This document shows positions 9,891-18,314 of a stretch of DNA of 64,000 nt, piece after piece. The position numbers and the translations under genes are program-made. The notes below the pieces were generated by a model. It did no database searches and was not told where the DNA came from. It saw only the letters and a program-made list of their open reading frames with translations. The first letter of the stretch is position 1. Each line of letters opens with the position of its first letter. Origin of the DNA: Verrucomicrobiota bacterium (lineage in GTDB: Bacteria; Verrucomicrobiota; Verrucomicrobiia; Limisphaerales; UBA9464); the NCBI GenBank assembly GCA_017309115.1, contig JAFLEF010000025.1, positions 1 to 64,000 on the forward strand, read 5' to 3'.

Positions 9891-9931
9891 GGAACGAAAC
9901 GGTCAGCCCGACGCCGACCGCATGCGTCCGT

Positions 9932-10405
9932 TCAATGGAGGATCTTGACGGTGGGATCGAGGGTGAAGGTACGTGGACCGCACGAGCAGTCCCAAGCGCC
10001 GTGGATGGCGAACTTGTAGGTGGAGTTCACCGCGAGTCCGTCCCGGATGACAGCTTTGAAGGAGGCGGGATTGGATCCGGGCACGTCTTTTCGCTCGTCA
10101 TGGATCAGCACGGCTTTCGAGGCATCCGGCTGCGCCTCTGAGTTGGCAAACGGGCAGGCATCCGCAGCCGCGACCTGAAACTCAATCCGACCGCACTTGA
10201 CGTTATTCGGATCGGCCGGGTTGACGAACACCACGCCGATCGTGGGGGCGGGGGCATTCTGGGGATTGCCTTCCGGGTTGGAGCGCAGATGGATGATCGT
10301 GGTCTCGTGAATTTCGCTCGTGCCTTCGCTGTCAGCGTAGGCATTGAGGACCGCGTTGTGAGGGTCTAGACGCACGTAGAGGGTGACATCGTTATTCGTA
10401 GGCAT
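9932..10405 (-). CDS. Hypothetical protein downstream of kinase
   Basis: A 157-residue protein with no signal peptide and no family I recognise. It starts MPTNNDVTLYVRLDP and contains a CxC pair (WDCSCG) near the C-terminus plus two other cysteines (KCGRIEF, DACPFA). The composition suggests a small beta-sandwich. It lies 50 bases downstream of the kinase-TPR gene on the same strand and is probably co-transcribed, so it could be a partner or substrate of that kinase; that is inference from position only. Confidence 0.65.
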   Translation of the reverse strand: MPTNNDVTLYVRLDPHNAVLNAYADSEGTSEIHETTIIHLRSNPEGNPQNAPAPTIGVVFVNPADPNNVKCGRIEFQVAAADACPFANSEAQPDASKAVLIHDERKDVPGSNPASFKAVIRDGLAVNSTYKFAIHGAWDCSCGPRTFTLDPTVKILH

Positions 10406-10455
10406 GACGTGAGCTGTGCTGGTTCGGGCCTTTTGGGGAAGCCAAAAAAATGGGT

Positions 10456-13368
10456 TCAGGGTGCAGGACGGGAGGTGCGCGCGACGGTGAGCCTCTGACC
10501 CGCGGGACTTTGCTCGAAGCGATCAAATTGGGTCTGCCAGTGGGCGGACTCGGCGGGGCGATTGAGTTGGGAGAAGTGGGACACGAGACGCTGGAGGGCT
10601 TCGCGGATTCTCAGGTGTTCGATGGCGGGAATTTCCGGGGCATGCTCGGCGAGTCCTTCATAACCACGGAGCAGGAGAGGTTCGGCAGACGCTGGATTCC
10701 CAGCGGCGGAATGGCAAGCGCCCAGCAGGCTTTCCAGGCCAAAGCGACGCCAATCGTCCCGGTTCAGAGTGTCCAACGCGGCGAGGCTTTCCTGGGCCAG
10801 CATCTCGGCTTCACTGGGTTTGCCGGCAGCCAGAAGGACGCGGGCCAGATGGGCCAGGGTGTCCGCCAAGTCCGGGTCTTTGGGAGGGAGTTCGGCTCGG
10901 CGAATCCGGACGATCTCGCGCAGAAGAGTCTCAGCTTCGGCCTGGCGGCCCTGAAACTCGAGGGTCAGAGCCAGCGCCCGTTGCATCTCAAGTACCATCG
11001 GGTCCGTCGGGGTGCTGGCTTGAGTGGCGAGTTCGATGACCTGGCGTAATTCCGCTTCCGCCTCCGCATGGCGGCCCAGGTTGCGGAGGTATTCGGCGCG
11101 ATTGTTGCGCAGGCTGAGCTGGATGCCACCTGGGTCTCGGCCGCTCCGGACGGCGATGTCCAAGGCGGCGCGGGCCAGCGCTTCGGCTTCGGCGAATCGA
11201 CCTTGGGCGCTGTAGACCAGCCCGAGGTAGTCCATGCTCAGGAGTGTGCTGGGATGGTCCTTTCCCAGAATGCGCCGCTTGGTCGCCAGAATTTCGACGT
11301 GCCGTGACTCGGCTTCGTCGAAGCGGCCCTGGCTCTGACGCAAGAGGGCGACCATCACGCCGATGTTTAACGTCAGAGGGTCATCCTCCCCGAGCGCCTG
11401 GCGAGCCGCGTCGAGGTTGGCGAGGGCCACCGGCTCCATCTGCGCCAGTTTCTGCTGGCGATAGTAGAGCGCGGCCAGGTTCTGGCGGCAGCGCAGTGTC
11501 TGGGGGTCGTCTGGTCCCAGACGACGCAACAGGGTTTGGGAGGCCGGGACTAACAGTTGCTCGGCCTCGGCGTACTTCCCGAGGTCCGCTTGGATGACGC
11601 CGAGACGGCGCATGGCTTCGGCGGAGAGCGGGTGATCCTCGCCTACGAGGCTGACGGACATCGCGACGGATTGGTGGAGCAGGTTGGTGGCCTCGGGCAG
11701 ATGTCCCACGTCGCCCAGTAGTCCGCCCAACTCTCCCATCAGCAGGACGAGGTTGGTGTGGCTGGGCCCGTGCAGCTGCCGGGTCAGGTCGAGGGCGGCG
11801 CGCTGCTGCTTCTCGGCTTCGGCGTATTCGCCTAGAGCGAGGTAGGTGCGGCCGATGAGAGCACTCAGCTCGGATTGCACGTCGGGCTGGTTCTTGAGGC
11901 GCTGGCCGACCCGTTGGGCGGCGGTATCGAGGATCTCCCGCAGCATCGCGGTGTCCCGGCCGCGGGCCCGGGCGGGGCCGGCTCCGGCGAGCATGTCCTT
12001 AAGGAACTGGGCCACTTCTGCGCTCCGCACTGCTTCCCGGGCCGCTTCGTTCCGCGCCCGGGTGGCTTCCACCGCCAGCCGGCTGGTCACCACGATGCCC
12101 ACGACCAGGAGCGTCAGGATGGTGCCGGCTGCTGCCACCGCGCCGCGATTTCGCCGGATGAACTTTTGGGTTTTGTAGCCGAGGCCGGCGGGTCGGGCGG
12201 AGACGGGTTCGTTATTGAGATGCCGCTTTAAGTCGGCGGCGAGACCGTTGGCGGTTTCGTAGCGACGCTGTCGATCCTTCTCCAGGCACTTCATCACGAT
12301 CCAGTCCAAGTCGCCCTGGAGTTGGTGGAGCAGCTTGGAGGTGTCGGCTGAACGACGCTTGGCGGTGGTCGTGAGTTGATCGGCACCGAGGGTGGCCAAG
12401 CGAGTGCTAGGGCGCGGTGGCTCCTTTTCGCGAATCGTCCGGCGCATGCCGTCGATGCCCGAGGCCATCAATTCCTTCGGGTCAAACGGCGGGCTGCCGG
12501 CGAGCAACTCGTAGAGTAGCACCCCCAGGCTGTAGATGTCGCTGCGCGTATCGATATCCAGCCCGCTCATCTCGGCCTGTTCCGGACTCATGTAGGCCGG
12601 GGTTCCAATGAACTGGTGCAACTGGGTGTAAACCGTGTGGTCCGTCAGCCGCCCTTCGGTGGCCTTGGCGATGCCGAAGTCGATCACCTTGGGAACCGGC
12701 ACGCCGTCGTGCAGCGTCACGAGAATGTTCGACGGCTTGATGTCCCGGTGGATGATCCCCTTCTGATGCGCGTGCTGGATGGCGTGGCAAACCTTGATGA
12801 ACAGATCGAGCCGTCCCTGGGTGCTGAGGCTAACCTGATCGCAGTAGTCGGTGATCTTGAGGCCCCGTACCAGTTCCATCACGAAGTAGGGACGGCCCAC
12901 GTCGGTCGCGCCGGCGTCCAGCACCTTGGCGATGTTCGGATGATCCATCATCGCCAGCGCCTGCCGCTCCGCCTCGAACCGCGCCACCACCTGCTTGGTG
13001 TCCATCCCCAGCTTGATGACCTTCAGCGCTACGCGGCGGTGCACCGGTTCGGTTTGCTCGGCGACATAGACCACGCCGCAGCCGCCTTCACCGACACGTT
13101 CCAGCAGCTTGTAGCGGCCGAGCATCTGACCAACTGCTTCGTCGGCTGGTTCTTCGGCGGTTTCGGGCAAGAACGCCCCCTGCTGAGCCCCAGCTTTGGT
13201 CGCGAGCTGTGTTTCTGGCTGTTCCTGGGCGGCGAGCAGGGAATCAAGGCGCTGGCGCAACGCTGCGTCGCCCTCGCACAGGGCATTGAGAAACGCAGTG
13301 CGTTTCTCTGCTGGCTTGGTTAACGCCAGAGCCAACAGAGCTTCCTCAGGCGACGGAGTGGCATTCAT
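10456..13368 (-). CDS. Ser/Thr protein kinase with C-terminal TPR repeats
   Basis: A 970-residue membrane-anchored kinase. The kinase domain (about residues 84-345) keeps every catalytic element: the glycine loop GEGGCGVV (93-100), Lys116 in VALK, HRDIKPSN (207-214), DFG (230-232) and GTPAYMSPEQ. A single transmembrane helix follows at about 409-428. The remaining ~540 residues are tetratricopeptide repeats, many with the 'A...LLR' and 'GRF.EAE' pattern, for protein-protein contact. PVC bacteria often encode such kinases next to an ECF sigma factor; none is present here. The N-terminus (EALLALALTKPAEKRTAFL) is the usual leader for this kinase class. Substrates are unknown. Confidence 0.93.
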   Translation of the reverse strand: MNATPSPEEALLALALTKPAEKRTAFLNALCEGDAALRQRLDSLLAAQEQPETQLATKAGAQQGAFLPETAEEPADEAVGQMLGRYKLLERVGEGGCGVVYVAEQTEPVHRRVALKVIKLGMDTKQVVARFEAERQALAMMDHPNIAKVLDAGATDVGRPYFVMELVRGLKITDYCDQVSLSTQGRLDLFIKVCHAIQHAHQKGIIHRDIKPSNILVTLHDGVPVPKVIDFGIAKATEGRLTDHTVYTQLHQFIGTPAYMSPEQAEMSGLDIDTRSDIYSLGVLLYELLAGSPPFDPKELMASGIDGMRRTIREKEPPRPSTRLATLGADQLTTTAKRRSADTSKLLHQLQGDLDWIVMKCLEKDRQRRYETANGLAADLKRHLNNEPVSARPAGLGYKTQKFIRRNRGAVAAAGTILTLLVVGIVVTSRLAVEATRARNEAAREAVRSAEVAQFLKDMLAGAGPARARGRDTAMLREILDTAAQRVGQRLKNQPDVQSELSALIGRTYLALGEYAEAEKQQRAALDLTRQLHGPSHTNLVLLMGELGGLLGDVGHLPEATNLLHQSVAMSVSLVGEDHPLSAEAMRRLGVIQADLGKYAEAEQLLVPASQTLLRRLGPDDPQTLRCRQNLAALYYRQQKLAQMEPVALANLDAARQALGEDDPLTLNIGVMVALLRQSQGRFDEAESRHVEILATKRRILGKDHPSTLLSMDYLGLVYSAQGRFAEAEALARAALDIAVRSGRDPGGIQLSLRNNRAEYLRNLGRHAEAEAELRQVIELATQASTPTDPMVLEMQRALALTLEFQGRQAEAETLLREIVRIRRAELPPKDPDLADTLAHLARVLLAAGKPSEAEMLAQESLAALDTLNRDDWRRFGLESLLGACHSAAGNPASAEPLLLRGYEGLAEHAPEIPAIEHLRIREALQRLVSHFSQLNRPAESAHWQTQFDRFEQSPAGQRLTVARTSRPAP

Positions 13369-13489
13369 CCAGGATTCTGCGGACGATCATCTACCCCAAC
13401 CAGGACAGGATCGCGCTAAAAAGCAGGGAGAAATCTTCGGGCGGTGGGACTGGTTGAGGGTTGAGACACGGGGGCGGGTGGAGGGGAGG

Positions 13490-13760
13490 TGGGGTTGGCG
13501 TTACTCGACGCCTCAGCAGCCGAGTCGAAAAGCGGTAGCTACGCTGGCTTCGCTGCCGCACTCCAATGGCTCTGCGGAGCGTCGCCCCACCGCCTTTGCA
13601 AATTGAACGTGAGTGGTTCTGGCGCTGACCACCAACCGCCAGTCCAGCAGGCTGCGCCGGCGGCCTGGGGACAGCCCAGCGGTCCATCCCTACCCTTACC
13701 GTTTTTGCCTCTCGGCTCTCAGCTTTTCTATCGCGCTTCCCTGGTGGATTGCTGCGCGGC
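13490..13760. repeat. Repeat island 5 (divergent gap 13369-13797)
   Basis: This gap separates divergent genes. It holds a hairpin with arms GCGGTAGC (13532-13539) and GCTGCCGC (13552-13559, one T-G wobble), the palindrome module in reverse orientation (about 13575-13600), a covarying-stem module with CCAGTCC/GGCCTGG arms (13624-13690), and a right end of TACCG units and CTCTCGGCTCTCAGC (about 13695-13728). Bases 13369-13489 show no repeat module and should contain the kinase promoter. The promoter of the 13798 gene must lie in or next to the repeat. Confidence 0.8.
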
Positions 13761-13797
13761 GCATCAGTAGGCTGTCGCCACATTCGCCGCCGCATCC

Positions 13798-15243
13798 ATG
13801 AACTCTCCGTCGCTCCGTCGCCGTCCGTTCCTCCGTCTGACCGGTTTGGCCTGCCTCGCCACCGCTGCCGGGTCCGAGAGCCAAGGGCAGGACGCGGCTC
13901 CTGAACTCCACCTTGAAGGCTACGCGGGCGAGGTGTCCTACCCGCAGGGGGGCGAACTCGCCCTGCACGTTTCTTCCAGTCAACGCCGCTTCTCGGTGGA
14001 GATTGCCCGGATGGGTGCCCAGCGCGAGGTGGTCTGGAAAGGTGCCGCGGACACGGGTGCGATCCAACCGGTGCCTGCCGATGCTTCATCCCACGGCTGC
14101 CGCTGGCCGGTGGCCCTGAAGGTGCCCATCGAAGCCACCTGGAAGTCGGGCTACTACCAAGTGATTCTACGGGCCGAGGATCGCGGGGGTTCGTTCGTTC
14201 GCCGGACCCGTCGCTCCGCCGAGGCGATCTGCTACTTCATTGTGCGGGCGGCCCAGCCAGGGCGCGATTCCAAGATCCTCCTGCAGTTCGCTACGCACAC
14301 TTACAACGCTTACAACAACTGGGGTGGCTTCAGCCTCTACGCCTACAACGGTCGCGGCGGTAACCAGGGTCATCGGGTCTCCTACCAACGACCGCCGGAA
14401 TCGCTGTTCCACAATTGGGAACAGCCGTTCATCGAATGGGCTGAATCACAGGGCTACACTCTCGAGTACGCGGCCAACGGAGACCTGGAGGCCCATCCGG
14501 AACTCCTGAAAAACTACCGACTCGTTCTGAGCGTGGGTCACGATGAGTACTGGTCGGCGCCGATGCGGGATCAGTTGGAGCAGTTTATTGGCAACGGCGG
14601 CAACGTGGCGTTCTTCAGCGGAAATACCTGTTGCTGGCAGGTCCGGGCGGAGGACAACGGCTCCGCGCTCACCTGCTGGAAACAGAACGTCCAACAGGAT
14701 CCCGTCTTCATCGCTCGCGGCAGTCAGGCGACGTTGTCCACACTTTGGAGTCATCATCTGGTGCAGCGTCCGGAGAATCAGCTGACCGGGGTGGGGTTTC
14801 TCTGGGGCGGGTATCATCGCAGCCACGGTCAGCTCATGGATGCTTCTGGCGCGTTCCAGGTTCACCGTCCTCAGCACTGGCTCTTTGAAGGCACGTCCTT
14901 GAAGGCGGGCGACAGCTTCGGTGCGAAGGACACCATTGTCGGCTACGAGTGCGATGGCTGCGAACTGGAATGGAAGGACGGCCTGCCCCAGCCTACCCAT
15001 AGCGACGGGACTCCCAAGAACTTCGAGGTGCTCGCCACCGCTCCGGCCCAGTGGCATCCCGACGATTGCGAGTGGTACGAACGTTGGCAGCCCGGGCGGA
15101 AAGGCCACGCCGTCCTCGGAGTCTACACCCGCGGCGGCACGGTCTTCACTTGTGGGTCCACGGATTGGTCCCACGGGCTCCGCGGTCGGGATCCCCACGT
15201 CGAACGCATCACCCGCAACGTGCTTGATCGGCTCGGCAAATGA
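13798..15243 (+). CDS. N,N-dimethylformamidase beta-subunit-like exported protein
   Basis: A 481-residue protein resembling the C-terminal domain of the large (beta) subunit of N,N-dimethylformamidase. Recognisable stretches are YNAYNNWGGFSLY, LVLSVGHDEYWS and FFSGNTCCWQVR, typical of that family. Family members occur in many bacteria without any link to DMF use, so the substrate is open. The N-terminus (RRRPFLRLTGLACLATAAG) looks like a twin-arginine export signal. The stop codon overlaps the start of the next gene by 4 bases (ATGA), so the two proteins are probably translated together. Confidence 0.78.
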   Translation: MNSPSLRRRPFLRLTGLACLATAAGSESQGQDAAPELHLEGYAGEVSYPQGGELALHVSSSQRRFSVEIARMGAQREVVWKGAADTGAIQPVPADASSHGCRWPVALKVPIEATWKSGYYQVILRAEDRGGSFVRRTRRSAEAICYFIVRAAQPGRDSKILLQFATHTYNAYNNWGGFSLYAYNGRGGNQGHRVSYQRPPESLFHNWEQPFIEWAESQGYTLEYAANGDLEAHPELLKNYRLVLSVGHDEYWSAPMRDQLEQFIGNGGNVAFFSGNTCCWQVRAEDNGSALTCWKQNVQQDPVFIARGSQATLSTLWSHHLVQRPENQLTGVGFLWGGYHRSHGQLMDASGAFQVHRPQHWLFEGTSLKAGDSFGAKDTIVGYECDGCELEWKDGLPQPTHSDGTPKNFEVLATAPAQWHPDDCEWYERWQPGRKGHAVLGVYTRGGTVFTCGSTDWSHGLRGRDPHVERITRNVLDRLGK

Positions 15244-17972
15244 ACCGCTTCGTTTCGTCCCCTGGCGCCCTCCTGGGCGGCTCCCTGGCGCTTCTGCTCG
15301 GTTGGACCGCGGCCGCCCAGACTCCCGTGGCGAACGTCACCGACTTCGATCACGACGGATCGCCGGAGACCCGGATCGATCAGCCGGGGAAGTCCGTATT
15401 GCAGAAACCCGATGGTTCGCCGGCGGACTTCCAGTTACCGGAAGACGTCTCCGCCCTCGACGCGCAGGGACGTGACCGGGGTCTGCATTTCGTGGATCTC
15501 AACGGCGACGGATTCGACGACGTGCTGCTGTCCAATTCCCAGGAGTACGCCCTTCACCTGTGGAACCGGAATGTTCAACCGCATCTCGGCTGGACCAAGG
15601 GCTGGTCTCAGGTTGTGCGCGCTGGTCGTCGCACCGGACTGCCCGAGGAACCGCCTTCGCTCGTGGGCGTTCCTATTCGGTTGCTCGACGGAACCTTGCT
15701 CCTCGACTTCCCGGCGACCGCCACCGGCCCGGCCCGCACGGAACGGCTCAGCGCCAAGGAACTCATCGCCGTGCGCATGACGCCGCCGAAATCTCCGGAG
15801 GAAGCGCTGGCCTCCATGCGGCTGCGGGAGGGATTTGAAATTGAATTGGTGGCGGCCGAACCGCTGGTGGTGGATCCGGTATATCTCGATTGGGATGCGC
15901 AGGGACGCTTGTGGGTCGTGGAGATGCGCGACTATCCGCTCGGCATGGACGGGAAGGGTCAACCTGGGGGCCGGGTGAACGTGCTCTACGACGACAATGC
16001 CGATGGCCGGATGGATCGGGTCGTTCCCTTCCTCACCGACATTCCCTTTCCTTCCAGCGTGCTGCCGTATGGTAAGGGCGCCCTCATCGCGGCGGCGCCG
16101 GATCTGTTCTACACGGAGGACACCAATGGGGACGGACGGGCGGATGTGCGCCGGGTGCTCTTCACCGGATTCAATCCGGGCAATCAGCAACATCGCTTCA
16201 ATGGCTTCGAATGGGGTCTCGACGGCTGGCTCTATCTCGCCAATGGCGACAGTGGCGGCACTGTGAAATCCCTCGAGACGGGCCAGAGCCTGTCGATCAG
16301 CGGACGCGACCTCCGCGTGAATCCGGAAACTGGAGCGATGGAAACTGTGTCGGCCCAGACTCAGTTCGGCCGTCGCCGCGACGACTGGGGAAATTGGTTT
16401 GGCAATAACAATCCGACCTGGCTCTGGCACGTCACCCTGCCGGAACACTACCTTCGTCGGAACCCCCAGGTGGCGGTGAAACGGGTCAGCGAAGTCCTGG
16501 CGCAGCGCGAGGATTCCACCCGGACATTTCCCGCCTCGGCGCCCCAGATTCGACCCAATCAACCGTGGTCGCTCAACCATGTCACCAGCGGCTGCAGCCC
16601 GACGCCATATCGCGATGATCTCTTCGGCCCCGATTTCGCCACCTCGGTCTTCATTAGCGAACCCGTCCACAATGTCATTCATCGCGAGGTGCTGAGTCCG
16701 CGGGGCAGTGGCTTGCAGAGTCAGCGGGCCGTCGGCGAAGAACGTTCTGAATTCCTCGCCAGCACGGACAACTGGTTTCGCCCGACCACGCTGCGCACGG
16801 GTCCGGATGGCGCGCTTTATGTGGCGGACATGTACCGCTTCAGTCTGGAGCATCCGGAATGGATCCCGGCGGAAATGTTGGCCCGAATGAACGTCCGCGC
16901 CGGCGACGATCGCGGCCGGATCTACCGCATCGCTCCGCGTGGTGCGCCGCGTCGCTCGATTCCGCGACTGGCGTCACTCGACACCGCCGGACTGGTGGCG
17001 GCTCTGGATTCTCCGAACGGCTGGCAACGCGATCTCGCGCAACGTCTGTTGCTCGAACGTCGCGAGGCGTCTGACTCGGCCGGTCTTCGGGAGTTGCTCC
17101 GTCTCACCCACCCGCCACAGGTTCGCGTCCAAGCCTTGTCCACGCTGGGTTTGAGGGGCGCCTTGGATATCGCGACGATTCGTACTGCGTTGAGCGATCC
17201 GCATCCGGGAGTGCGGCGTCAGGCCTTGGAACAATCCGAACGACTTGCGGCTGAAGCGGAGTTGTTCCCGGCGGTGACCGCGCTGGCTCAGGATCCCGAT
17301 GCGGCGGTCCGGCTGCAGGCGGCTTTCACGCTGGGCCAATGGCCGGCCGAGCTCAGTGAACCGGTGCTGCGCGATCTCGCCGCGCGAGACCCGGGAGACG
17401 AGCGGGTGCGCTTGGCCATCCTAACCTCGCTTCGGCCGGAGAGCGCATTGTTCAAGGAGTTGAAGTCGGGTCAGACCACCCTTCGGCCCGCCACGACGCC
17501 GGAAGTAAAACCGAGTTCCACCGACCGTGCCCAAGTGATTGCCCAGTACGCCGCCACCGCCGCACTGAAAGGCAATCCGACCCGTGGGCACATGCATTTC
17601 ACCGCGTTGTGTGCCAGTTGCCATCGGCTGCGCGGCGAAGGCCAGGAAGTCGGTCCGGATCTCAACATGGTCGCCACCAAGCCGGTGGACTGGATGCTTC
17701 TGGCCATTCTCGATCCCAGTCAGGCTGTGGAAACACGGTATCGGGCGTGGACCCTGCAGTTGACCGACGGCGAGATCCTCACCGGACTTATTGCGGCGGA
17801 GACTGCCAACAATCTGGTCCTGCGCTATGCCGGCACCAGCGAGCAACCCATCCTGCGCTCCCAGATCCGCAGCATCGAGCCCCAGCCTGGATCGCTCATG
17901 CCGGCGGGATTTGAATCGGCGCTCCAGCCCCAGGACCTCGCGGATCTGCTCGCGTGGATTCGGGGGGAGTAG
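15240..17972 (+). CDS. PVC-type membrane dehydrogenase / cytochrome c fusion
   Basis: A 910-residue exported protein. After a signal peptide there is an FG-GAP/VCBS-like calcium stretch (FVDLNGDGFDDVLL, about residues 82-95). A beta-propeller dehydrogenase domain of the kind common in Planctomycetes and Verrucomicrobia follows (about 185-580), then a HEAT-repeat segment (about 600-740). The C-terminal PVC-type heme domain carries CASCH near residue 791. A single heme c should be attached through those cysteines. Probable role: periplasmic oxidation of an organic substrate, passing electrons to the heme; the substrate is unknown. Four-base overlap with the upstream gene. Confidence 0.88.
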   Translation: MNRFVSSPGALLGGSLALLLGWTAAAQTPVANVTDFDHDGSPETRIDQPGKSVLQKPDGSPADFQLPEDVSALDAQGRDRGLHFVDLNGDGFDDVLLSNSQEYALHLWNRNVQPHLGWTKGWSQVVRAGRRTGLPEEPPSLVGVPIRLLDGTLLLDFPATATGPARTERLSAKELIAVRMTPPKSPEEALASMRLREGFEIELVAAEPLVVDPVYLDWDAQGRLWVVEMRDYPLGMDGKGQPGGRVNVLYDDNADGRMDRVVPFLTDIPFPSSVLPYGKGALIAAAPDLFYTEDTNGDGRADVRRVLFTGFNPGNQQHRFNGFEWGLDGWLYLANGDSGGTVKSLETGQSLSISGRDLRVNPETGAMETVSAQTQFGRRRDDWGNWFGNNNPTWLWHVTLPEHYLRRNPQVAVKRVSEVLAQREDSTRTFPASAPQIRPNQPWSLNHVTSGCSPTPYRDDLFGPDFATSVFISEPVHNVIHREVLSPRGSGLQSQRAVGEERSEFLASTDNWFRPTTLRTGPDGALYVADMYRFSLEHPEWIPAEMLARMNVRAGDDRGRIYRIAPRGAPRRSIPRLASLDTAGLVAALDSPNGWQRDLAQRLLLERREASDSAGLRELLRLTHPPQVRVQALSTLGLRGALDIATIRTALSDPHPGVRRQALEQSERLAAEAELFPAVTALAQDPDAAVRLQAAFTLGQWPAELSEPVLRDLAARDPGDERVRLAILTSLRPESALFKELKSGQTTLRPATTPEVKPSSTDRAQVIAQYAATAALKGNPTRGHMHFTALCASCHRLRGEGQEVGPDLNMVATKPVDWMLLAILDPSQAVETRYRAWTLQLTDGEILTGLIAAETANNLVLRYAGTSEQPILRSQIRSIEPQPGSLMPAGFESALQPQDLADLLAWIRGE

Positions 17973-17984
17973 GGGGGAGTAGGG

Positions 17985-18300
17985 GGAAAGCTGAGAGCTG
18001 AGAGCTGAGAGGTCGGAAGGAAAGGGGTAAGCGGTAAGCGGTAAGCGTGGTGGGGCGACGCTCTGCGGAGCCGTCTTCCTGTGGAGTGCGGTAGCATGGC
18101 TTGCATGGCTATCGCACTCCATAGGGCCTCAAAGCTTCGCCCCACCGCGCTGGGTGAATCGGACGTGAGTCGTTTTGACGCTGACCACCGAAGGCCAGTC
18201 CGCCAGGCTGCGCCGGTGGACTGGGGACGGCCCAGCGGTCCATCCCTGCCTTACTTTACCGCTGGCCGCTTCGCGCTTCCCCGCTTTGCCCCTCCGCTTC
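17985..18300. repeat. Composite repeat island 6, full left-to-right architecture
   Basis: A nearly complete example of the family. CTGAGAG units (17990-18012); GGTAAGC x3 (about 18026-18048); GGCGACGCTCTGCGGAGCC palindrome module (18050-18074); a hairpin with 13-base arms GGAGTGCGGTAGC (18083-18095) and GCTATCGCACTCC (18108-18120), fully paired apart from one G-T; reverse-oriented GCCCCACCGC; the covarying-stem module (18181-18247) with CCAGTCC/GGACTGG arms; then degenerate GCTTACC-like units up to about 18290. The start of the next gene follows at 18315. Confidence 0.85.
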
Positions 18301-18314
18301 AGTCTGCTCCTCGA

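Noticed and set aside
15435-16853. 472-codon minus-strand frame opposite the PVC cytochrome gene
   Set aside because: Shadow frame in GC-rich DNA; the plus-strand gene has strong domain evidence.
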